Of a DNA stretch of 64,000 nucleotides, positions 31,844 to 40,780 are shown one piece after another. Each line of letters opens with the position of its first letter. Position 1 is the stretch's first letter. Made by a program: the position numbers and the translations under genes. The notes under the pieces were generated by a model that saw only the letters and a list, made by a program, of their open reading frames with translations, had not been told where the DNA came from and did not search any database. This DNA is from Nucisporomicrobium flavum (lineage in GTDB: Bacteria > Actinomycetota > Actinomycetes > Mycobacteriales > Micromonosporaceae), in the NCBI RefSeq assembly GCF_016464385.1, contig NZ_JADMLH010000015.1:1-64000 (forward strand), given 5' to 3'.

Positions 31844-32833
31844 TCAGGAAGCGGCGGCCTGGCGGAGTCTCCGCCGGTGCCAGGTGGCGCGGATCGAGGA
31901 GGCGACGTTGGGAAGGAGGACGGAGAGCACCAGCAGCGCGCCGGTGACGATGTTGAGCGCCTGGCCGGAGACGTCCTGCAGCCGCAGGGCGTTCTGCAGC
32001 GCGGCGAGCAGCACGACGCCGGCGAGAACCCCGGGCAGGGTGCCCCGGCCGCCGAAGATCGAGACGCCGCCGAGCAGCACGGCGGCCACCACGGCCAGCT
32101 CGAGCCCGGAGCCGTTGTCGGCGCGAGCGCTGGAGTACCGCAGCGTCCACAGGACACCGACGAGGCCGGCGATCGCTCCGCTGGCGACGTACAGCCAGAA
32201 TTTCGTGCGGGCCACCCGGATGCCGGAGAAATGCGCGGCCTGGGCGTTCGCGCCGATCGCGTACAGCGAACGGCCGAACGGTGTCGCGTGCAGGACCACC
32301 CCGAAGATCAGCGCGAGCGCGACGATGAGGATGAGCACGTTCGGTACGGCGCCCCCGCCGATCGTCCCGGTGACCCAGCCGGTGTAGTTCCACGGGAAGT
32401 CGGCGACCGCCCCGTCGCCCAGCACCACGAACGCGAGGCCGCGGTAGAGCGCGAGCGTGCCGATCGTGACCGCCAGCGAGGGTAGCCCGAGCCCGGTGAC
32501 GAGGAAGCCGTTGAACGCCCCGAGCATCGCGCCGACCAGCACGCAGAGCGGGATGATGGTCTCGATCGAGAGCCCGTTGTTCCAGAACCAGCCCATCAGC
32601 GAGCTGGTCAGGCCCAGCGTGCTCGCCACCGAGAGGTCGATCTCGCCGGTCACGATGATGAACGTCATCGGCAGTGCGACCAGCACGATCGGCATCAGGT
32701 CCAGGACCAGGAAGGTGAAGTTCCGGCTGGTGCCGAAGTTGGGTACGCCCACCGACGCCACGACGAGCACGAGCACAGTCAGCGCGATGATGATGCTGTC
32801 CCAGCTCGCGAGGCGTCGTCGCACCTCAGACAT
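31844..32833 (-). CDS. rhaQ: Rhamnose ABC importer permease
   Basis: A 329-residue BPD_transp_2 permease with about nine to ten membrane helices. Marks include IIVTGEIDLSVASTLGLTSS, LGLPSLAVTIGTLALYRGLAFVVLG in part, GRSLYAIGANAQAAHFSGI and GGVSIFGGRGTLPGV. It pairs with RhaP as a heterodimeric channel. Its start overlaps the RhaP stop by 8 bases. RhaP and RhaQ names are given by order in the rhaTPQS layout and could be swapped. Confidence 0.88.
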   Translation of the reverse strand: MSEVRRRLASWDSIIIALTVLVLVVASVGVPNFGTSRNFTFLVLDLMPIVLVALPMTFIIVTGEIDLSVASTLGLTSSLMGWFWNNGLSIETIIPLCVLVGAMLGAFNGFLVTGLGLPSLAVTIGTLALYRGLAFVVLGDGAVADFPWNYTGWVTGTIGGGAVPNVLILIVALALIFGVVLHATPFGRSLYAIGANAQAAHFSGIRVARTKFWLYVASGAIAGLVGVLWTLRYSSARADNGSGLELAVVAAVLLGGVSIFGGRGTLPGVLAGVVLLAALQNALRLQDVSGQALNIVTGALLVLSVLLPNVASSIRATWHRRRLRQAAAS

Positions 32834-33848
32834 GGCTGTCCCTCTTCCTGAGCGAGCGGGCGATGCGGACGGCGACCAGGCGGTCGGCGCAGATGGCGAA
32901 GAGGATCAGCGCGCCCACGATGGCCTGCTGCCAGAACTGGTTGATGTCCAGCACGGCCAGGGCGCTGCCGATCACCGTGAGCAGCAGCGCGCCGAGCCCC
33001 GCGCCCCAGACCGTGCCGCTGCCGCCGAAGACCGCGACCCCGCCGACCACGACCGCGGCGACGACGGTGAGCTCGTACCCGTTGCCGGCCGAGGCGTCGA
33101 CCGTGCCGAAGCGGGCGGCGAAGAGGACGCCGGCCAGCCCGGCCAGGGCGCCGCTGAGCAGGAACGCGCCGAGCAGGTTGCGGGCGACGCGGATGCCGGC
33201 GAGCTCGGCGGCCTGCGGGCTCGAGCCCATCGCGTACAGCTCGCGGCCCACCCGGTAGTTGCGCATGAGCACGGAGACGCCGCCGACCACGACCACCGCG
33301 ATCAGCACCAGCCACGGCACGCCGAGCACCGAGGCGTTGGCGAACCGCAGGAAGTGCCGCGGCAGCTCGTCGGCGTTCACCTGCTGACCGCCGGCCCACG
33401 AGTACGTGATCCCGCGGAACATGTAGAGCGTGCCGAGCGTGACGACGAGCGCGGGGACCCGGCCGTACCGCACCAGCACGCCGTTGATCAGGCCGGCCAC
33501 CGCGCCGACCGCGAGGCCCACCAGCAGCGCCGCGATCATCGGCAGGTCCGGGTTCGTGCTCATCATCGTCGCGACGGTGAAGGCGCTCAGCCCGAGCACC
33601 GAGCCGACGGAGAGGTCGATGTTGCGGGTGATGACGACGACCGCCTGGCCGGCCGCCATCACCGCGAGGATCGCCGTGTTGAGCAGGATGTCGCGGATGC
33701 TCTGCCCGGACAGGAAGCGGGGGTGGTTCACGGCCGTGAAGATCACGAGGATCGCGAGCGCGAGGATGATCCCCAGCTCCCGGGTCTTCATCAGCCCGCC
33801 CGCCGACAGCGCCGGCCGCTTCGACTTGGTGACCAGTGCGGCGGTCAT
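32826..33848 (-). CDS. rhaP: Rhamnose ABC importer permease
   Basis: A 340-residue BPD_transp_2 permease: VITRNIDLSVGSVLGLSAF, YGRVPALVVTLGTLYMFRG in part, GRELYAMGSSPQAAELAGI, and GGVAVFGGSGTVWGAGLGA. The ATG at 33846-33848 overlaps the ATPase stop as ATGA, so coupling decides this start even though the frame is open upstream. Second of four transporter genes. Confidence 0.88.
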   Translation of the reverse strand: MTAALVTKSKRPALSAGGLMKTRELGIILALAILVIFTAVNHPRFLSGQSIRDILLNTAILAVMAAGQAVVVITRNIDLSVGSVLGLSAFTVATMMSTNPDLPMIAALLVGLAVGAVAGLINGVLVRYGRVPALVVTLGTLYMFRGITYSWAGGQQVNADELPRHFLRFANASVLGVPWLVLIAVVVVGGVSVLMRNYRVGRELYAMGSSPQAAELAGIRVARNLLGAFLLSGALAGLAGVLFAARFGTVDASAGNGYELTVVAAVVVGGVAVFGGSGTVWGAGLGALLLTVIGSALAVLDINQFWQQAIVGALILFAICADRLVAVRIARSLRKRDSHV

Positions 33849-35335
33849 GACGGCTGACCCATGGCCGCGTACATGACGGACTCCTCGGTGGCTTCGGCGC
33901 GGGTGAGCTGGGCGGCGACGTGCCCCTCCCGCAGGACGACGATGCGGTCCGCCATGCCGAGCACCTCGGGCAGCTCGGACGAGACCATGACGACGGCGAG
34001 CCCGCGCGCCGCCAGCGTGGACAGGAGGCGGTGCACCTCGGCCTTGGTGCCGACGTCGATGCCGCGGGTCGGCTCGTCGACGATGAGCAGCCGGGGCCCG
34101 GTGGCCAGCCACTTCGCCAGGACGACCTTCTGCTGGTTGCCGCCGGAGAGCGTGCCCACCGGGTCGGAGAGCCGGCCAAGCCTGGTCTGCAGCTGCTGGG
34201 TCCAGCTCGCCGCCTCGCGCCGTTCCACGCCGCCGAACAGCAGGCCGAGCTTCGCCAGCGCCCGCGAGCGGGGCAGCGTCACGTTGCGTTCGATCGAGAG
34301 CTCCATGACCAGGCCCTGCTGGCGGCGGTCCTCCGGCACCAGGCCCATGCCCGCGGCCATCGCGGCGCGCGGCGAGCCCGGCTTGAGCTTCCTGCCGAGG
34401 AAGCGCACCGAACCGGAGTCGTACCGGTCGACGCCGAAGACGGCCTGCATCACCTCGGAGCGTCCGGCGCCGACCAGCCCGGCCAGCGCGACGATCTCCC
34501 CGGCCCTGACGGTGAAGCTGACGTCGCGGAACACGCCCTCGCGGCTCAGCCCCTCGACCTCGAGCACGGTCTCGCCGATCGTGGCTTCCTGCTTGGGGTA
34601 GAGCGCGCTGAGGTCGCGGCCGACCATGCGGCGGATCATGTCGTCGACGGTCAGGTCGGCCACCGGCTCGGTGCAGACGTGCCGGCCGTCACGCATGATC
34701 GTGACGCGCTGGCAGAGGGCGGTGATCTCCTCGAACCGGTGCGAGATGAACATGATGGCCGCGCCCTCGTCGCGCAGCGCGCGGGTGACCGCGAAGAGCC
34801 GGTCCACCTCGACGCCGCTGAGCGCCGCGGTCGGCTCGTCCATCACGAGGACGCGAGCCTCGCTGGACAGCGCCTTGGCGATCTCGACGAGCTGCTGGTC
34901 GGCGATGGAGAGTCCGCGGGCCGGGCGGGCCGGGTCGATGCGGACGCCCAGCCGGGTGAACAACCGCTCGGCGTTGGCGTTCATGGCCCGCCGGTCGATC
35001 TGGCGCAGGCGGGTCAGCGGCTGGTTGCCCATCGCGATGTTCTCGGCGACGGACAGGTCGGGGAAGAGCGTGGGTTCCTGGTAGATGACCGCGATCCCGG
35101 CGGCCTTCGCGTCGGCGGGCCCGGCGAAGTCAACCTCCGCGCCGTCGACCGCCAGCGTGCCGGTGTCGGGCCGGTGCACCCCGGCCAGCATCTTGACGAT
35201 TGTGGACTTGCCGGCGCCGTTCTCGCCGACCAGCGCGTGTGCCTCGCCGGCGTGCAGCGCGAAGCTGACCCCCTGGACGGCCGCCACGGCGCCGAACGAC
35301 TTGGTCACGTCGCGCACCTCCAGCAATGCGTCCAT
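33845..35335 (-). CDS. rhaT: Rhamnose ABC importer ATPase, double-domain
   Basis: A 496-residue tandem ATPase of the sugar-importer type. Domain 1: GENGAGKST, LSIADQQLVEIAKAL (a degenerate signature), VLVMDEPTAAL. Domain 2: an altered Walker A (GLVGAGRSEV), full signature LSGGNQQKVVLAKWL and LLIVDEPTRGIDVG. Such asymmetry is normal for RbsA/RhaT proteins. The ATG at 35333-35335 has GGAGG five bases upstream; the GTG two codons earlier lies inside that box. First gene of the rhaTPQSI arm, preceded by an operator-like TGAAATGTTTCA. Confidence 0.9.
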   Translation of the reverse strand: MDALLEVRDVTKSFGAVAAVQGVSFALHAGEAHALVGENGAGKSTIVKMLAGVHRPDTGTLAVDGAEVDFAGPADAKAAGIAVIYQEPTLFPDLSVAENIAMGNQPLTRLRQIDRRAMNANAERLFTRLGVRIDPARPARGLSIADQQLVEIAKALSSEARVLVMDEPTAALSGVEVDRLFAVTRALRDEGAAIMFISHRFEEITALCQRVTIMRDGRHVCTEPVADLTVDDMIRRMVGRDLSALYPKQEATIGETVLEVEGLSREGVFRDVSFTVRAGEIVALAGLVGAGRSEVMQAVFGVDRYDSGSVRFLGRKLKPGSPRAAMAAGMGLVPEDRRQQGLVMELSIERNVTLPRSRALAKLGLLFGGVERREAASWTQQLQTRLGRLSDPVGTLSGGNQQKVVLAKWLATGPRLLIVDEPTRGIDVGTKAEVHRLLSTLAARGLAVVMVSSELPEVLGMADRIVVLREGHVAAQLTRAEATEESVMYAAMGQPS

Positions 35336-35356
35336 GGCCACCTCCGTACGCGACTT

Positions 35357-35368
35357 TGAAATGTTTCA
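35357..35368. promoter_or_regulatory. Rhamnose-regulator operator 1 (rhaT side)
   Basis: TGAAATGTTTCA, one mismatch from the perfect palindrome at 36595, 21 bases upstream of the rhaT start. Confidence 0.7.
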
Positions 35369-35456
35369 GACGCCGTGGGACGAACGTAGGTGGCGCCGAT
35401 CACACGTGTCAAGCATTCGGCAGAAACGTGGACGGGCGGATGCCGTACGATGTCGC

Positions 35457-35468
35457 TTCAACGTTTCA
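35457..35468. promoter_or_regulatory. Rhamnose-regulator operator 2 (regulator's own start)
   Basis: TTCAACGTTTCA, 10 of 12 matches to TGAAACGTTTCA, placed just before the ribosome binding site of the LacI regulator; suggests autoregulation. Confidence 0.6.
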
Positions 35469-35481
35469 AGGGGGCGCAGTG

Positions 35482-36516
35482 GTGGGGAACGGCAGAACCC
35501 CGTCCGTCAAGGACGTCGCCGCCGCCGCGGGCGTCTCGCTGGGCACGGTGTCGAACGTGATGAACCGGCCCGAGGTGGTCAGCCCCGCGACCCGCGAGCG
35601 TGTCGAGCGCGCGATGGCCGAGCTCGGCTTCGTGCGCAACGAGTCGGCGCGGCAGCTTCGCGCGGGAACCAGCCGCACCCTGGCGTACGTGATGCTCGAC
35701 GGCGGCAACCCGTTCTTCCACGACGTCGCGCAGGGCATCGAGCTCGCCGCCGAGGATGCCGACCTGTCGCTGTTCATCTGCACCAGCAACGGGCGTGCCG
35801 ACCGCGAGGCCGTGCACCTCGACCGGCTCATGCAGCAGCGGGTCCAGGGCGTGCTGATCACGCCGGTCAATCCGGACGCCCCGCACCTGGCCGAGATCTC
35901 CCGGCGGGGCATCCCCGTGGTGATCGTCGACCGGGTCGGCGCGGGCGGCGCCTTCTGCTCGGTCGCGGTCGACGACGTGCTCGGCGGCCGCATCGCCGTC
36001 GAACACCTCGCCGAGCAGGGTCACACCCGGGTCGCGGTGGTCGGCGGGCCGGAGTCGCTCGGCCAGGTCCGCGAGCGGCTCGAGGGCGCGCGGCAGGTCT
36101 GGGCGGAGCTCGGGCTGCCTGCCGAGGATCTCATCTACCTCCCGACGGAGGCCCTCAGCGTGGCCGAGGGCCGCTCGGCGGGGGAGCGGCTCGCCGGCAT
36201 CCCGGCCCGGCGCCGGCCGACCGCGGCATTCTGCGCGAACGACCTGCTGGCGCTCGGGCTGCTGCAGCAGAGCATCGGCGCCGGCCTGCGGGTGCCGGAG
36301 GATCTCGCGATCGTCGGCTTCGACGACATCGAGTTCGCGGCGGCGGCCGCCGTGCCGCTGAGCTCGGTCCGCCAGCCGCGCCAGGAGCTCGGCCGGGCGG
36401 CCGCGCAGCTCGTGCTGGAGGAGGCGGCCGGCGGGCGGCACGAGCATCAGCAGCTCTCGTTCGTCCCCGAGCTGGTGGCGCGGGCCTCGACGGTGCTGCG
36501 CCCGAAGGTTTTCTGA
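35482..36516 (+). CDS. LacI-family repressor of the rhamnose regulon
   Basis: A 344-residue LacI/GalR regulator: PSVKDVAAAAGVSLGTVSNV as helix-turn-helix, hinge FVRNESARQLRAG, then the effector domain (LAYVMLDGGNPFFHDVAQGI, VPVVIVDRVG-like IPVVIVDRVGAGG, HTRVAVVGG, LAIVGFDDIEFAAAAAVPLSSV). There are two adjacent GTG codons; the second (35482) has the better 7-base spacing from AAGGGGG. It stands between the importer arm and the catabolic arm, and TGAAACGTTTCA-like sites lie in front of both and of its own gene. Binding of rhamnose or rhamnulose as inducer is inferred. Confidence 0.9.
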   Translation: MGNGRTPSVKDVAAAAGVSLGTVSNVMNRPEVVSPATRERVERAMAELGFVRNESARQLRAGTSRTLAYVMLDGGNPFFHDVAQGIELAAEDADLSLFICTSNGRADREAVHLDRLMQQRVQGVLITPVNPDAPHLAEISRRGIPVVIVDRVGAGGAFCSVAVDDVLGGRIAVEHLAEQGHTRVAVVGGPESLGQVRERLEGARQVWAELGLPAEDLIYLPTEALSVAEGRSAGERLAGIPARRRPTAAFCANDLLALGLLQQSIGAGLRVPEDLAIVGFDDIEFAAAAAVPLSSVRQPRQELGRAAAQLVLEEAAGGRHEHQQLSFVPELVARASTVLRPKVF

Positions 36517-36526
36517 CAACGTTTCA
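36515..36526. promoter_or_regulatory. Rhamnose-regulator operator 3 (weak)
   Basis: GACAACGTTTCA overlaps the regulator's stop codon; 9 of 12 matches to the consensus. It lies 69 bases upstream of operator 4 centre to centre plus about 11 bases, compatible with looping. Confidence 0.4.
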
Positions 36527-36552
36527 GATCCAGCCGATTCGCGGTTGGTCTA

Positions 36553-36606
36553 TTGACCGGCTTCAGGTGGCCCCCGTAGCCTCCTCGATAGTTATGAAAC
36601 GTTTCA
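36553..36606 (+). promoter_or_regulatory. Promoter and operator 4 of the rhamnose catabolic operon
   Basis: TTGACC (36553-36558) and TAGCCT (36577-36582), 18 bases apart, form the promoter. The perfect palindrome ATGAAACGTTTCAT (36594-36607, core 36595-36606) lies just after the expected transcription start, and AGAGGAG of the first gene follows. Confidence 0.75.
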
Positions 36607-36622
36607 TCACAGAGGAGTGCTG

Positions 36623-38653
36623 ATGACCAGCTCGGTGGTCGCCGATCTGCTCGGCCGCAGCAACCGGCTCGGCGCCGACCCGCGCACCACCAACTACGCG
36701 GGCGGCAACACCTCGGCGAAGGGCTCGCAGACCGATCCCGTCACCGGCGCGCCCGTCGACCTGCTGTGGGTCAAGGGGTCCGGCGGCGACCTCGGCACGC
36801 TGACCGAGGCCGGCCTGGCGGTGCTGCGCCTCGACCGGCTGCGCGCGCTCACCGGGGTGTACCCGGGCGTCGAACGCGAGGACGAGATGGTGGCCGCGTT
36901 CGACTACTGCCTGCACGGCCGGGGCGGTGCCGCGCCCTCCATCGACACCGCGATGCACGGCCTCGTCGAGGCACCGCACGTCGACCACCTCCACCCCGAC
37001 GCCGGCATCGCGCTCGCCACCGCCGCCGACGGGCCGGCGCTCACCAAGGAGATCTTCGGCGACCGGGTGCTCTGGGTGCCGTGGCGCCGTCCCGGCTTCC
37101 AGCTGGGCCTCGACATCGCCGCCGCGCAGCGGGCCAACCCGCAGGCCATCGGCGTCATCCTCGGCGGGCACGGCATCACCGCCTGGGGCGCGACCAGCGC
37201 GGAGTGCGAGGCGCGGTCGCTGGAGATCATCGGTACGGCGGCGGCGTACCTGGCCGAGCACGGCAGGGCCGAGCCGTTCGGCGCGCCGGTGCACGAGCCG
37301 CTGCCCGAGGAGGCCCGGCGGGAACGGGCCGCCGCGCTGTTCCCGCTGCTCCGCGGCCTGGCGTCGACCGACAGGGCGCAGGTCGGGCACTACACCGACG
37401 CCGAGCTCGTGCTCGACTTCGTGGGACGCGAACGGATGCCCGCGCTCGCCGCGCTCGGGACGTCGTGCCCCGACCACTTCCTGCGGACGAAGGTGAAGCC
37501 GCTGGTGCTGGACACCGCCCCGGACGCGCCGCTGGAGCAGGTGGAAGCACGGTTGCGGGAGCTGCACGCGGCGTACCGCGAGGACTATCGCGCCTACTAC
37601 GAGCGGCACGCCACCTCGGACAGCCCGGCCATGCGCGGCGCGGACCCGGCCATCGTGCTCGTACCGGGCGTCGGCATGTTCAGCTTCGGCGCGACCAAAC
37701 AGACCGCCCGCGTCGCCGGCGAGTTCTACGTCAACGCGATCAACGTGATGCGCGGGGCCGAGGCGGTGTCCACGTACGCGCCGATCGACGAGGCGGAGAA
37801 GTTCCGCATCGAGTACTGGGCCCTGGAGGAGGCGAAGCTCCGGCGCATGCCGAAGCCCAAGCCGCTCGCCACCCGGGTCGCCTTCGTGACCGGCGGCGGC
37901 TCCGGCATCGGGCGGGCCGTCGCGCTGCGGCTCGCCGCCGAGGGCGCCTGCGTGGTGATCGCCGACCGCAACCTCGGCTCGGCCACCGAGGTCGCCGGCG
38001 AGATCGGCGGCCTCGACGCCGCCGTGGCGGTCGAGGCCGACGTGACCTCCGGCGACGCGGTGGAGCGGGCGATGCGCGCGGCCGTCCTCGCCTTCGGCGG
38101 CGTCGACCTGGTCGTCAACAATGCCGGGCTGTCGATCTCCAAACCGCTCCTGGAGACCACCGAGCAGGACTGGGACCTGCAACACGACGTGATGGCCAAG
38201 GGCTCGTTCCTCGTCTCGCGCGCCGCGGCCGCCGTGCTGACAGCGCAGGGCATGGGCGGCGACATCGTCTACATCTCCAGCAAGAACTCGCTCTTCGCCG
38301 GGCCGAACAACGTCGCGTACGGCGCCGCCAAGGCCGACCAGGCGCACCAGGTCCGCCTGCTCGCCGCCGAACTGGGTGGGCACGGCATCCGGGTCAACGG
38401 CGTCAACCCCGACGGCGTCGTCCGCGGCTCGGGCATCTTCGCCGGCGGCTGGGGCGCCCAGCGCGCGGCGGTGTACGGCGTACCCGAGGAGGAGCTGGGT
38501 GAGTTCTACGCCCAGCGCACCCTGCTCAAGCGCGAGGTCCTGCCGGAGCACGTGGCGAACGCCGTGTTCGTGCTGACCGGCGGGGAGCTGTCGCACACCA
38601 CGGGCCTGCACATCCCGGTGGATGCGGGCGTCGCGGCTGCGTTCCTGCGGTGA
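36623..38653 (+). CDS. rhaEW: Bifunctional rhamnulose-1-phosphate aldolase / lactaldehyde dehydrogenase
   Basis: A 676-residue fusion. Residues 1-~410 form a class II aldolase domain (TNYAGGNTSAKG, HVDHLHPDAGIALAT with zinc histidines, GHGITAWG, YTDAELVLDFVG); residues ~415-676 are a short-chain dehydrogenase (AFVTGGGSGIGRAVAL, VNNAGLSISKP, YISSKNSLFAGPNN, YGAAKADQ). Enzymes with this architecture (RhaEW/YuxG) cleave L-rhamnulose-1-phosphate to DHAP and L-lactaldehyde and oxidise the latter to L-lactate. The ATG at 36623 is chosen over a GTG two codons earlier that crowds the GAGGAG box. First gene of the catabolic operon. Confidence 0.93.
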   Translation: MTSSVVADLLGRSNRLGADPRTTNYAGGNTSAKGSQTDPVTGAPVDLLWVKGSGGDLGTLTEAGLAVLRLDRLRALTGVYPGVEREDEMVAAFDYCLHGRGGAAPSIDTAMHGLVEAPHVDHLHPDAGIALATAADGPALTKEIFGDRVLWVPWRRPGFQLGLDIAAAQRANPQAIGVILGGHGITAWGATSAECEARSLEIIGTAAAYLAEHGRAEPFGAPVHEPLPEEARRERAAALFPLLRGLASTDRAQVGHYTDAELVLDFVGRERMPALAALGTSCPDHFLRTKVKPLVLDTAPDAPLEQVEARLRELHAAYREDYRAYYERHATSDSPAMRGADPAIVLVPGVGMFSFGATKQTARVAGEFYVNAINVMRGAEAVSTYAPIDEAEKFRIEYWALEEAKLRRMPKPKPLATRVAFVTGGGSGIGRAVALRLAAEGACVVIADRNLGSATEVAGEIGGLDAAVAVEADVTSGDAVERAMRAAVLAFGGVDLVVNNAGLSISKPLLETTEQDWDLQHDVMAKGSFLVSRAAAAVLTAQGMGGDIVYISSKNSLFAGPNNVAYGAAKADQAHQVRLLAAELGGHGIRVNGVNPDGVVRGSGIFAGGWGAQRAAVYGVPEEELGEFYAQRTLLKREVLPEHVANAVFVLTGGELSHTTGLHIPVDAGVAAAFLR

Positions 38654-40044
38654 CGACGTTCGCGGCGGTCGACCTGGGCGCGTCCAGCGGGCGCGTGATG
38701 GCCGGCCGCGTCCGCCCCGGCGTGTGCGAGCTGACGCCCGTGCACCGCTTCCCCAACGAGCCGGTCCGGGCCGCCGGCACCCTGCACTGGGACATCCTCG
38801 CGCTCTACCGCGGCGTCCTGGAAGGACTGCGCCGGGCCGGACCGGTCGACGGCATCGGCATCGACTCGTGGGCGGTGGACTACGGCCTGCTCGACGCGAG
38901 CGGCGCGCTGCTCGGCAACCCGGTGCACTACCGCGACTCCCGCACCGACGGCATCGCCGCATTGGTCCCCGAAGATGAGCTCTATGCCGTCACCGGTCTG
39001 CAGAAGCTGCCGTTCAACACGATCTACCAGCTCCTGGCGGCCGCAGGGACGCCCCAGCTCGAGATCGCACGGCAGCTGCTCATGATTCCCGACCTGATCG
39101 CCTACTGGCTGACCGGCGAGCGCGGCGCCGAGGTCACCAACGCCTCGACCACGCAGCTGCTCGACATCCGGACCGGAGCGTGGGCAACCGAGCTGATGAC
39201 CTCGCTGGGCATCCGGCCGGGGCTGTTCGCGCCGCTGCGGCAACCCGGCACGGTCATCGGCCCGGTGCTGCCCGAGGTGGGCGCCGGCACGCCGGAGGTC
39301 ATCGCCGTCGGCTCGCACGACACCGCGTCGGCGGTGGCCGGGGTGCCGGCGGAGTCGGAGCACTTCGCGTACATCTCCTGCGGGACGTGGTCGCTGGTCG
39401 GGGTGGAACTGGACGCGCCCGTGCTCACCGAGGCGTCGCGGCTGGCCAACTTCACCAACGAGGCCGGCGTCGACGGGACCGTGCGGTACCTGCGTAACGT
39501 GATGGGCCTCTGGCCGCTCCAGGAGTGCCTGCGGGAATGGGGCGAGCCCGATCTGCCCGGACTGCTGCGCGCGGCGGAGGCCGTACCCGCATTCCGGGCC
39601 GTGGTCGACCTGGACGACCCGGTCTTCCTGCCGCCCGGCGGCATGGAACGACGGATCTGCGAGCGCATCGGGCGCGAGCCGGGACGGCCGGAGATCGTCC
39701 GGTGCATCGTGGACAGCCTCGCGCTGGCCCACCGGCGGGCGGTACGCCAGGCGCAGGAGCTCTCCGGCCGGCGCGTCGACGCGGTGCACGTCGTCGGCGG
39801 AGGCGCCCGCAACGACCTGCTCTGCCGCCTCACCGCCGACGCCTGCGGGCTTCCGGTGCTGGCCGGTCCCGTCGAGGCCACCGCGCTGGGCAACCTCCTC
39901 GTGCAGGCGCGCGCGGCGGGAACGATCAGCGGCGACCTCTCGGCAATGCGGGCCCTGCTGCGGGAGACTCAGCACATCGTGCGCTACGAGCCCCGCGGTG
40001 ACGACGCGGCGTGGCGGGCGGCCGAGCGGCGGCTGGGAGGCTGA
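38650..40044 (+). CDS. rhaB: Rhamnulokinase
   Basis: A 464-residue FGGY-family sugar kinase that phosphorylates L-rhamnulose at C1. Motifs: VDLGASSGRVMAGRV at the N-terminus, GIDSWAVDYGLLD, YRDSRTDG, VGSHDTASAVAGVP, ISCGTWSLVGVELD (the RhaB hallmark) and VHVVGGGARNDLLCRLTAD. It begins with a GTG whose GTGA overlaps the upstream stop, so it is translationally coupled to the aldolase/dehydrogenase. Confidence 0.95.
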   Translation: MTTFAAVDLGASSGRVMAGRVRPGVCELTPVHRFPNEPVRAAGTLHWDILALYRGVLEGLRRAGPVDGIGIDSWAVDYGLLDASGALLGNPVHYRDSRTDGIAALVPEDELYAVTGLQKLPFNTIYQLLAAAGTPQLEIARQLLMIPDLIAYWLTGERGAEVTNASTTQLLDIRTGAWATELMTSLGIRPGLFAPLRQPGTVIGPVLPEVGAGTPEVIAVGSHDTASAVAGVPAESEHFAYISCGTWSLVGVELDAPVLTEASRLANFTNEAGVDGTVRYLRNVMGLWPLQECLREWGEPDLPGLLRAAEAVPAFRAVVDLDDPVFLPPGGMERRICERIGREPGRPEIVRCIVDSLALAHRRAVRQAQELSGRRVDAVHVVGGGARNDLLCRLTADACGLPVLAGPVEATALGNLLVQARAAGTISGDLSAMRALLRETQHIVRYEPRGDDAAWRAAERRLGG

Positions 40045-40045
40045 T

Positions 40046-40780
40046 GTGCGGATCGCGCTGTTCGTGACGTGCCTGGCGGACACCATGTTCCCGGCGGCGG
40101 CCAAGGCGACGGTCACGCTGCTGGAGCGGCTGGGCCACGAGGTGGTCTTCCCGCCGGGCCAGACCTGCTGCGGGCAGATGCACATCAACACCGGCTATCA
40201 GAAGGACGCGTTTCCCCTGGTACGCCGCCACGTGCGCACCTTCGCGCCGTACGACGTGATCGTCGCGCCCTCGGGCTCGTGCGTCGGATCGGTTCGCCAC
40301 CAGCACGCGATGGTCGCCAGGAACGCGGGTGACCTGTCGCTGGCCGCCCGCGCCGAAGACGTCGCCGGCCGCACGTACGAGCTGTCCGAGCTGCTCGTCG
40401 ACGTGCTCGGGGTCGAGGACGTGGGGGCGTCCTACCCGCACCGGGTCACGTACCACCCGACCTGCCACTCGCTGCGGATGATCCGGGTCGGTGACAAGCC
40501 GCTGCGGCTGCTGCGCCACGTCCGCGGCCTGGAGCTCGTCGAGCTGCCCGCGGCCGAGCAGTGCTGCGGGTTCGGCGGCACGTTCGCGCTCAAGAACGCG
40601 GACACCTCGGCGGCGATGCTGGGCGACAAGATGCGCCACGTGCTCGAAACCGGGGCGCAGATGTGCACCGCCGGTGACGCCTCCTGCCTGATGCACATCG
40701 GCGGCGGGCTCTCCCGGCTCGGCTCGGACGTGCGTACGGTCCACCTCGCGGAGATTCTCGCAGCGTCGGAGGCGTCATGA
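40046..40780 (+). CDS. lutA: Lactate utilisation protein A (Fe-S oxidoreductase subunit)
   Basis: A 244-residue protein with two CCG domains: QTCCGQMHINTGYQ and AEQCCGFGGTFALKNAD, together with APSGSCVGSVR and HPTCHSLR, which bind an iron-sulfur cluster. With LutB and LutC it oxidises L-lactate to pyruvate. The GTG at 40046 has GGGAGG five bases before it and follows the rhamnulokinase stop by one base. Its presence in the rhamnose operon makes sense because the pathway produces L-lactate. Confidence 0.92.
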   Translation: MRIALFVTCLADTMFPAAAKATVTLLERLGHEVVFPPGQTCCGQMHINTGYQKDAFPLVRRHVRTFAPYDVIVAPSGSCVGSVRHQHAMVARNAGDLSLAARAEDVAGRTYELSELLVDVLGVEDVGASYPHRVTYHPTCHSLRMIRVGDKPLRLLRHVRGLELVELPAAEQCCGFGGTFALKNADTSAAMLGDKMRHVLETGAQMCTAGDASCLMHIGGGLSRLGSDVRTVHLAEILAASEAS

